The position numbers were made by a program, and so were the translations under genes. From Nageia nagi (lineage: Eukaryota; Pinophyta), in the NCBI GenBank assembly GCA_050084985.1, contig JBITNC010000001.1, positions 68,820,001-68,884,000 of the forward strand: 64,000 nucleotides of DNA. The letters run 5' to 3'. This document shows, one piece after another, positions 56,103-64,000 of the stretch. The notes under the pieces are model-generated. The model was not told the origin of the DNA. It was given only the letters and a program-made list of their open reading frames with translations, and searched no databases. Every line of letters begins with the position of its first letter. The stretch's first letter is position 1.

Positions 56103-57525
56103 TGTATATTCATACATAAAAACTTATTTATTTAGAGCCCCAGCGTACTTTTCTTGCAACTATAAGTTCATTTTAAGATCTCCGAAAGTTTTGGAACAAA
56201 TAAAGCTTACGTTTTGGTGAAGATCGGGTTCCGGAGATGATGAGGTCAGCAGAGAGATAATTAAAAAGCCGGATGCAGCGGAAGTAAAGCGTTCCGGAAT
56301 AAGATGATGACATCATAGGAAAAGGAATAAAGCTCAGTTGTGGACAAGACCGAGTTCCGGAGATGATGAGGTCAGCAAAGAGATATTGAAAAGCTGGAGG
56401 CAGCAGAAGTAAAGCATTCTGGAATATGATGATGATGTCATAGCAGAAAGAATAAACACTCAATTGTGGTAAAGATCGGGTTTCAAAGATGATGAGGTCA
56501 GCAAAGAGATAATTGAAAAGCTGGAGGTAGCGGAAGTAAAGCATTCCAGAATAAGATGATGACATCATAGCAGAAAGAATAAACCTCAGTTGTGGAAAAG
56601 ACCGGGTTCCAGAGATGATGAGGTCAGCGAAGAGATCATTGACAAGCCGAAGGTAGCGGAAGTAAAGCATTTTAGAATAAGATGATGATGTCATAGCAGA
56701 AAGAATAAACCTCAATTGTGGAAAAGATCGGGTTCCGAAGATGATGAGGTCAGCAAGGGGTGATCAAAAGGCCCGAAGTCAGTAAATAAAGTTTCCAAAA
56801 TAACGATGTCACAAAGAAAGGATAATTGTAGTTCTGGAGGTAGTTACCTTCCACGACATTCTCAGTTTTGTAACTGTCAGACAAATGGCATGTATGTATG
56901 ATGATAGTTAGAAGTGGCCAGAATCTTGAGGCCATTTTGTAAACCGTTCTATTTTTATTTTCTTGTAACTGATTATTTCTTCAGTATAAGTATATGAAAA
57001 TAAAGTGAAAGAAGGGTCGGAAGCCCTAGTATTGCTCTTTACATTTGTTCTCGAAGACCTGTAGTCTTTTATCAGTAATATGAAACCATCTTGACCTTTC
57101 TTATCTAGCACTTGTCATTGTCATTCTTAATTTGGTTACATTCGTGGCAGCTTGGCTTGTTTCCTGAATGGTAATCACGAGTTGCTAGTATAACTGTGTC
57201 TGCTACATGGTAGAGTAAAGCTGGGAAACTATTAGAGAGTGAGAGCTTGTACCGTAGCTGCTACACTAGATTCGGACCAAGGTTTCACACACTGTGAAAG
57301 CCCGCACTGAACTAGTGATCCTCCTTTGCTTTCTCTCTTGTTACCCTAAACCTTTGCTTAAATTCCTCGCACTCTACTCTTTTATTTTTCTTTCTTGCTA
57401 CTTTTCCTATACCCAATGTATAAGGAACCGACCTTCTCCGGAGATCAGACTGTCACATAGTCTGTTCTTGATTTACTCTGGTTAAGATTGTTCGCGGCAC
57501 ATATATTACATAATCATGATCAACA
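56103..57525 (+). repeat. 3' LTR of element B (1,423 bp)
   Basis: It starts TGTATATTCATAC and ends CATGATCAACA, homologous along most of its length to the TR-GAG LTR in inverse orientation. It contains four and a half tandem 126-bp units, a TATAAG promoter motif near 56,986, and AATAAA near 56,998. Confidence 0.88.
56220..56760 (+). repeat. Tandem 126-bp units in the B LTR
   Basis: Each unit carries GGGTTCCGGAGATGATGAGG, then TCAGC, a GCGGAAGTAAAGCATTCC block and GATGATGACATCATAG. The last is a decayed TGACGTCA-like palindrome. Because 126 is a multiple of three, the antisense strand stays open across the array (56,173-56,715) and looks like a 42-residue repeat protein; it is not one. The units correspond to those in the TR-GAG LTR. 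Confidence 0.85.
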
Positions 57526-58480
57526 ATACTTTTTAGGAACCATAGGCAGTGTAAAATAATGAGTAGAAGGCAAAGCAGTCTCTTCTAAAATATGTGTATG
57601 ATTGCAATGGGAGTATGAATTTTCATTACCAAGTACATAGTGTACCACCCATCATGAATGTATTTAAAATAATTATGATATGTTGATGGGGCATATTGCA
57701 TGTCTCTAATCCACGATCTTCTTAGGAGTAAGTTATATTATGTTATATCTCCCTTCAATAACTTGTAATAATGTTTGTATGGTTTTAGATCCTATAGGGA
57801 TGGGCAATGATATAGATCCCATTATTGAGAACAAAGCATCATTGAAGGCTCTTAATTGTAAGGAAGGTGCACATATGTGTGAGAAAGGAAGATTCAAGTT
57901 CTTATAGGTTGTGGAAATAATATTTATTACAAAACCTTCATCTATTAATATTCTTTTAAAAGCCTTCCCATCTATCTTGGCTATAATATGTAATGGGGGA
58001 TCTTGTCCTTGCGAATGGTTTGATTGCCTAACTTCATGATCATGGAAGGAAATAGTGTATTTTTGGCTTGTTTTAATACTCCCTAGAAAGGACACAAAAC
58101 TTTCAAGATCATTAATATCTAATTCGATTATCTACAACAATTGATTCATAGCTTCTCTATGATTTTTAAATTGTTGTAACAACTCAAACAAAGGCATCTT
58201 AACTTGTGAGTTTCTTAACTGATGTTGCAAAATTCCTTTAATTGAAATCTTAAGAAGTTAAGGTCTAGGTATTTTTGGTTGTATAATACCATCATTTGTT
58301 TGATTGTTGGGAATATCAGCTTACCTCCCTTATGCCCTTTGGACTCTTATGGTTATGCTTACCATAGCAACAAAGGTAGAAGCATATTGAAACCCTTTAT
58401 GTGTTACTTTATTTTGGTGTATTTGTGATGCTATAGGATTTTTTTAATGTTGAGAAAAAGGATTCTAATATATTCTTAGA
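57526..58480 (-). pseudogene. Tat protease, right copy
   Basis: The open minus-strand stretch 58,095-57,733 gives LHIIAKIDGKAFKRILIDEG then FVINIISTTYKNLNL. This is the Tat retropepsin, in which I-D-E-G stands where D-S/T-G or D-G-G is common, followed by a conserved NIIS motif. It stops at the B insertion point (57,526), so the protease end and the rest of pol are missing on this side. It would have processed Gag-Pol. Confidence 0.75.
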
Positions 58481-60892
58481 TTTTGATTAGGGATAGTCAA
58501 AGGGTTGTCTACTTATAATCTTCCTTGATCAATCAAATTTTGAACCTTGTGTTGTAATGTTCTACATTTGCCTATAGTATGGCCCTTTTGATGATGATAT
58601 TGATAATAATCATTCTCATTATACCATTTTCTATCTCTTGCATCTGGCCTTTCAGCCAATATAATCATTTGATGATCCATTAATTTTTTCAAAATATCAT
58701 ATAGAGATTCAATCAAAGGAGTAAACTTTCTAGGGGTGGCCTAGATTTTCTTTCTTATTTTTGTGGAGTGCGTATATTTTGTAGAAGGTTTGATTCTCCA
58801 TATTTAAGATAAGAAAACTTACTAGCAGGCATTGGTTTTTGTCAAATTTTTAGCTTGATTTCTATTTCTAACATAAGGCTCTTTTCTTTTACCTTTTAAT
58901 TTTCTATCTTAGATCTTAATCTTTTTTATTACAATAGCTTGAGAGATTGCTTCTTCAAATGTATTATGTTGTTGAATCAATAATGGTACTAGCAATGGGT
59001 CTTAGAAAACTTTGACTAAACATTTTCACTAGTTATTCTTGTGATAAAGTATAAGGCATGCTTGTCAAAATTATTTTCCATCTTGAAATGAAATCAGTAA
59101 TTGTCTCATTCTAAAATTGTTGCAATCTTGTGAGATTAGTTATGGAGGTTTTGTTTTTTATATTTATCCTAAAGTATTCTAAGAATAAATTAGCCAACTG
59201 CACATATGTTGTGATGCTATGTTCTTTTAAGTTGTTGTACCAATCCATTGCTTTCCTAGCAAGTGTCATAGGAAAGATAAGTAACATTAGAGCATCATTG
59301 TTGAAATTACATAACATGAATATTTAAAACACCTTAGATGTTCTTTAGGGTACTCCTTTCTTTTAAAGATTCAATTTTTGGAATCTCAAATTTGAAAGGG
59401 ATATCATTCTTATGAACACTAGGGTGTATGGGCTCATTACAAATTATATCGTAAGAGATTTATGCTTGTTTTTTTGGCATAACATTTTCTCAATCTCTAT
59501 TAACCTTTCATCAAAATCATTAGTCGGTTTATGGGAACAATGGGATTTTTATTATCTCCATTACCTTCTCTTTGTCTGTTTGTTGAAAATGATTGATAAC
59601 TTCTTTTGGATAGTGTTTGATTACCATAATAATTTTCATATACGGTGGAGTAGGTTGGGGTGGTTGATGTGGAGGTAATTGTCATTGCCCCTATTGATAT
59701 AAAGGTGTAAGAGTGTGATTTTTTTGAACTTCATGTATAGAATGAGGCAAAGAGGGCCTTGGAGGTTGTTGTTGTTCATGTAAAACCTCCCTTTTCTAGA
59801 TAAATTATGGTTTTGATTTTCATGATCTTTATGACCTTGGGGAGATAAGGATCTTGCTCTAGGTGGCAACTTGCTATTATCTACTATTTTCTAATTAGGC
59901 CTATTCTACATGTGAGTTTGAATATGTTGTTTGTGAGGTTTTCCTAGAGGTGTTTTGCTTTGGTATGCATGAAACACAGGTTGTATTTGCAAGCATGGAT
60001 CTCATCCTAATCTTTTGGGTTGGTTCAAATTTTGTAGATTCAAATTGTATAAAATGATTTGTTGGTCATTTTGAAGTTGTTCTTGATTTCGATTTGACCT
60101 AAATACATACTATGGTATTTCTCCTACCATATATATTGAAGGATCAAGATTTCTCCTATATCTTTGTTCAAGGATCCTATGACTAGTTCTTGGGGTAGAA
60201 TAAGTGGTACTAGGATCTGTATAACTCATGGTAGAAGAAACATAACTAGTCCTAGGGGTAGGTGTATTAGCTTTTAAAATATAATAAAAATCATTATACA
60301 CCCTAGCATGGCTTCTTGGTTTAGGTGCAGGAGTAGCTGTATGTATCAAAACTCTATCATCAAACTCATTCATCCTTCTAGAGATGATGGAAGGAGTATA
60401 ATCATCTCATCTTATATAGGATTGGACAAGACATCCTTCTAATAGATAGCATGTAGTGTGATCATATTTTGGTTTAAAAGGACCATTTTACAAGATGGCA
60501 TAAGCTGAATGCATTTGTGATGGAGTAGTATTCCTTGATATTACTTCTTCCTCATTACCTATTGGTGTCCCTTTTGCTAGATAAGTTAGGTGTAGGGGAA
60601 GACTATGAGTGTGAGAATAATGAGAAATTCTTAACTAAGTTAAACATTATCTTACTTCATTTAAGGTATCTTCTATTTATTGGAGTTCCTCTCCTTGATA
60701 TTTCTCTACTAAATCTATAAGACCTATGACTAGGTTATTCCTCTTAATAGATTTAGTCATATGGCTCTTGTTGTTGATGAGCCATTTAAGAATGAGTATT
60801 AACCATTCTCTTTTATTTGCTTTTAGAACCTTATACTCTTCAATTTTTGTTTTGTTTTGATTTTTGATTAGGCAAGAAAACATAACATACAT
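58481..60892 (-). pseudogene. Tat gag, right copy
   Basis: A start-like ATG at 60,892 opens a 71-codon stretch. A Pro/Ser/Thr-rich region follows (60,373-60,110) and then an Arg/Ser-rich piece (59,869). The capsid reads FPMTLARKAMDWYNNLKEHS and ITTYVQLANLFLEYF (59,270-59,160). The zinc knuckle is YYQYHHQKGHTIGKCRTL (58,665), with its first Cys changed to Tyr. Several frameshifts join these pieces. The part 57,526-59,608 has a diverged twin at 44,835-46,640. Confidence 0.75.
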
Positions 60893-61624
60893 CGTTCATA
60901 GCAATTATATTTTATTTTGGTTTTTATATTATTGAGAAAAAGTAAATACATGCAAAATAACCTATTTATAACTCACCTTTATGATGCGATTAATTTGTCT
61001 AATTTTATTTACTACATTGAATTATTTTTCCTTTAATAAATGATGTGAATGATTCATTTTATTTTTTGTAAATTTTTCTCTATTAGTTTTTTCTAGTCAA
61101 GTATTTAAATAAAGGTAGGCTAGAATTCCTATAGGTAATCTATGGCAAAGTATCAACTTGGTATCTAAAATGGTCCCCTTAGTGCAATGGGGCTTAGGGA
61201 ATGTCGTTGAAGACTATCTTGATAGTGGAATCCAAGCATAGCCTTCTTATTTATAGTTGCCTGATAGAAAGTGACAACTTTTACCCTAGAACCTAGTATT
61301 CATCTCCAAGTTTGGGTCTACGATTTATAGTGTGGTCTATGGGTGCACAAGAAATATAGAATCAATGGTTGGTCATCACTTCTAACTTGATGATGTTTAT
61401 TTTTTAAAAAGTATTATGTATATAAATTAAAAATAAAAGAACTCATGATAACTACAACCCAACCCAACATACATGTCCTTTTATTATATTTTATTTAGTG
61501 TGAAATAAATAATGTTTTAATTAGTGAGATCTTTATCTAACCCATGAGGTTCATTTGCCATTTAGTGCAATTATTTAACTAAGCTTTAATGAAATTCATT
61601 TATTCCTTTTGAGTGTGAAAGTGA

Positions 61625-61930
61625 CTTAGTGAAATTATTTAACCTCTCTTTGACTCATAATCCTTTGACCTCCTTTTGGAGTGGTAAGGTAGACAAGAAT
61701 AATTTTAATCTGAGATAATTTTTTTAGATGAGGTTGTTTAACTCTCGTTTGAGTCATAATCCTTCAACCTCCTTGCGAAGTGGTAAGGCAAACAGTAAGG
61801 GTTTTAATGTGTAATAGATTTTATTAAATTGGATTCTTTAACCCCCATTTGAATTACCATCCTTCAACCTTCTTTTGAAGTAATGAGGTGGACCATCGAA
61901 GAGTATTAATGTGAAATGAAAAGCACCCAC
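61625..61930. repeat. Three degenerate ~100-bp direct repeats in the Tat leader
   Basis: TTTAACCTCTCTTTGACTCA (61,638), TTTAACTCTCGTTTGAGTCA (61,737) and TTTAACCCCCATTTGAATTA (61,840) each start a unit. The unit continues with an ATCCTTCAACCTCCTT-like block and a gap of GTGGTAAGG type. Spacing is about 100 bp. Confidence 0.7.
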
Positions 61931-62484
61931 CTAGTAAATTAACCAACTTAATGTGTTTTGAGTTTACCTTTACCTTGGTAAATTGATTTTATGTTTATTT
62001 CATTCTTTAAGTGAAAATTCATCCCTCCTTCTGAGTGCAGAAGTGACTTAGTGAATATTATTTACCAATTTAAGTGATAAAAAGTGAAAAGAGGAAAAAA
62101 GCATTCATTTACTCCTTTCTCGTTATATCCATTTAGATCACCTAAGGTCCCCTTTCGATGCAAAGGGAGGGCATATGTGGGTATAAAAGAAAGTATTAAG
62201 TGATTTTATTTGTCATTCCCAAAGCCTTCAAAGATAAATAATTCATATAATTTATTCAAATAAAGCAAATGAACAATGCATATTCCTTAATCATACATCT
62301 ACCCTTCCTATATGCAATCTAGGCAAAAGAAATCACAAACAAGGGGTTCTTTTGCAATTTTCATTTTTTAATGCCTATTTTATGCTTTCAAGATTCACAA
62401 AAGTTGAAACTTATACCTTCTTTTTTAAGTTTATGATGTTTTCAAATTTTCACATAGAGTCACTGGTGATCCAGTAGAAATCAT

Positions 62485-62600
62485 TGGCATTTCAAATAAA
62501 TCGCTAGCGTTTTAATACATGTCCATGGAGTTTCAATAAAAGTCATTGGAGTTTTAGTAAAAGTCGTTAACATTTCAACACAAATTGCTAATGCTCAATG
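62485..62600. repeat. Short ~27-bp degenerate repeats in the Tat leader
   Basis: Versions of GTCATTGGAGTTTCAATAAA recur about five times, with variants such as ATCGCTAGCGTTTTAATA. Confidence 0.6.
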
Positions 62601-62759
62601 AAGGTCACTAATGATCACTCAGATAGAAAAAAAGGACAAAAAATAATAAATAGTACAAGTTTTAGTAACAATTCCACAAACACAGAAGACAAAAAATTAA
62701 ATATAAATAGTAAGAAATACCCCTTGCATCTCATTTTCCATGTAGTCTATATGTGAGGG

Positions 62760-62777
62760 CCCTCCTTCTAATGCCAA
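62760..62777 (-). promoter_or_regulatory. Candidate primer-binding site of the Tat element
   Basis: In element orientation TGGCATTAGAAGGAGGGC begins two bases inside the 5' LTR. It starts with TGG as required. I cannot assign the tRNA with confidence. Confidence 0.65.
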
Positions 62778-62779
62778 AA

Positions 62780-63611
62780 TGTTTACTCAAAAATCAACCC
62801 TACAAGCATGCAAAAATAGAAGCTATCACAACCAACAAAAACTCTATTGATCTTTGAATAAACTTCAATTTTAATTATAGATTGCCTCGCAATGGAGGGC
62901 TTCAGTACAATGCGTAATATAGGCCTCTTGAAGGACCTTCTTTATTGATGTCTTCAAGCTCAAGATGTTGTTTGATTTAACTTACAACAAGAAGGATTTT
63001 GATTACTTCTTCCTTGCTATTCCTTGGCTTCTCTTTGCCTTAATCAGTTGCTAGTGTTGGAATCCTGCATATGCACAAACCAACAACTCATCAAACATAC
63101 CTGTTCATGCTTTAAGATAATAATAAATAAGCATGGAATAAACATCCATATAAGGAAAAATAGTAAAATGAAATATACTTAACGATCTGCTTCTAATTCA
63201 TCAGAGTAAGGTTACCTTTTTTTCTCTCTCTTTTCTCCTTGGAAGAAGTCTTACTTATAGATTTTCCAAGGCAACATTAGTTGCTATTTTGGTATGCAAG
63301 GCTCGATGAAAAAATTTCATCCATCCTTGTCATGGATTAAATTCGCACAAAGAAAGCGTAAGATCAAGGATGAATCATCCTTGATTCGTTGGCTTATATC
63401 CTTGGGTGCTTGATTTTTCAATTTTTTCTTTGCATTTTCTATTTACAAGATCATTGGCGATTACCTATCATGTGCCAGCGATTGGATATGATCATTGATG
63501 ATTGTAATGAATCACCAACAACTGATAGACTTCAACAAACTTTAATATTTGCCTAAAATTTTATCCTCCTCTTTCATTTATCAAAAGAGGTGTCATTTTT
63601 AAGTGTCTACA
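62780..63611 (-). repeat. 5' LTR of the Tat element (832 bp)
   Basis: It matches 34,073-34,897 end to end. It is preceded (in element orientation) by AGTTG at 63,612-63,616 and followed by the primer site. Confidence 0.93.
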
Positions 63612-64000
63612 AGTTGAAAAGGGAGTTGAATTGTTTACATGCTTGTACTACCACCTAAATTGTCAAAAGGGATAAGATGTCTGTGTGTGTCCTCATTGCA
63701 AAAGAATGTTTTGATCCATTATATGCTTTTACTTCATTAATAATGTAGGTATTGGATCACTTAGATGTTGAAGCTCTTCCACAAAATCCTAGTTTTAGGA
63801 CTAGGAAGATGAGTAGTAAAAAGATATATGCATGTTTAGCATAATAAGATGAATACGTGTGAATCTTTTTCCAATTGGAGTAGTTATATTTCTTATGAAA
63901 AGAAAAACTTCATAATTATTTGTATAGTTATGTAAACATTATTGCACTTTATTATTTGTATAGTCTAAGAACACAAGGGACTATGTTCCTTTTAAAGGTG
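63612..64000 (+). other. Right target duplication and continuation of the pre-insertion DNA
   Basis: AGTTG at 63,612-63,616 repeats the left flank (34,068-34,072). The following 384 bp should join to the region before 34,068 once the Tat element is removed. I see no recognisable gene in it. Confidence 0.6.

Larger units (their letters stand above)
46641..57525 (+). mobile_element. Ty3/gypsy element B, 5'-truncated, with aRNH before RT and a third ORF
   Basis: It begins inside gag at CTCAATCCTTCAAAGG, so the 5' LTR, primer site and gag start are missing. It then has gag tail, protease, archaeal-type RNase H, RT, RNase H, integrase, a long third ORF and a complete 3' LTR ending GATCAACA. The gag and LTR are the same family as the TR-GAG element at 7,404-11,780. 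ATACT at 57,526-57,530 would be the right target duplication. The coding parts carry many in-frame stops but relatively few frameshifts. Confidence 0.85.
60893..62757 (-). other. Tat 5' leader
   Basis: About 1.9 kb between the primer site and gag, without a gene. It contains two repeat blocks (61,625-61,930 and 62,485-62,600). A long leader is common in Tat/Ogre-like elements. Confidence 0.5.
34073..63611 (-). mobile_element. Tat-like Ty3/gypsy retrotransposon with a large internal insertion and duplication
   Basis: LTRs of 825 and 832 bp at both ends share the termini TGTTTACTC...GTCTACA (plus strand) and are flanked by AGTTG on each side. On the minus strand the order is leader, gag, protease, RT, RNase H, archaeal-type RNase H, integrase, third ORF, a long 3' region, polypurine tract and LTR, which is the Tat arrangement. 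About 10.9 kb of element B lies inside. The gag/protease section occurs twice, at 44,835-46,640 and 57,526-59,608. By eye the LTRs differ at roughly one base in ten, so this is an old insertion. Confidence 0.85.

Noticed and set aside
56173-56715. Open minus-strand stretch of 180 codons with a 42-residue repeat
   Set aside because: It is the antisense of the 126-bp LTR tandem units of element B. The period is a multiple of three, so a chance open frame is repeated. No start context and no protein family.
34073-63611. Endogenous pararetrovirus (caulimovirus) in the minus-strand RT region
   Set aside because: Paired LTRs, a target duplication, an integrase after RNase H and a polypurine tract show a Ty3 retrotransposon; no movement-protein region is seen.

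Overview
The window looks like intergenic DNA from a seed plant with a very large, AT-rich, retrotransposon-filled nuclear genome. I find no host gene, RNA gene or CRISPR array in 64 kb. Nearly everything I can classify is a Ty1/copia or Ty3/gypsy LTR retrotransposon, mostly old, with in-frame stops and frameshifts. The style (nested, heavily decayed elements, very long LTRs, a chromovirus next to Tat-like elements that carry two RNase H domains) suggests a gymnosperm, perhaps a conifer. That is inference; no single-copy gene is present to prove it.

Layout. (1) 1-15,837: a minus-strand copia element (copia-A), cut in its integrase by a plus-strand copia element (copia-B, 1,202-13,513, TSD TCTCA). 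Copia-B is itself cut in its RNase H by a minus-strand gag-only element (TR-GAG type, 7,404-11,780, TSD ATTGG). All three levels can be resolved from the sequence. (2) 15,838-24,485: remains of the copia-A LTR, a decayed plus-strand chromovirus (about 17,600-21,964), an unassigned stretch with a TA microsatellite, and a copia gag/protease fragment. (3) 24,486-34,067: an unusually long Ty3-type LTR (TGTAAC...GTTACA, about 5 kb after subtracting an insert), followed by an initiator-Met-tRNA primer site and an undecipherable internal region. The LTR carries a degenerate ~92-bp tandem array, and that array is split by a minus-strand element that keeps only one LTR. (4) 34,073-63,611: a minus-strand Tat-like Ty3 element bounded by LTRs of 825 and 832 bp and by the TSD AGTTG. 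Inside it sits a 5'-truncated plus-strand Ty3 element ('B', 46,641-57,525). About 2 kb of the Tat gag/protease region occurs on both sides of B, so the locus was rearranged after B inserted.

How the parts relate. B and the TR-GAG element share LTR sequence, gag and 3' terminal sequence. B looks like a relative of the autonomous partner, and the TR-GAG looks like an internal-deletion derivative in which gag is joined directly to the last codons of pol. B has the order gag - protease - archaeal-type RNase H - RT - RNase H - integrase - third ORF. The enclosing Tat element has protease - RT - RNase H - archaeal-type RNase H - integrase - third ORF. The third ORF of B (about 52,721-55,799) is the most interesting item: roughly 960 codons or more, with a basic patch, a Ser/Pro-rich linker and a long coiled-coil-like tail. 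It reads in one frame for 2.2 kb, interrupted only by in-frame stops. The LTRs of the B/TR-GAG family carry tandem units with repeated TGACGTCA-like palindromes that are decaying by CpG transitions.
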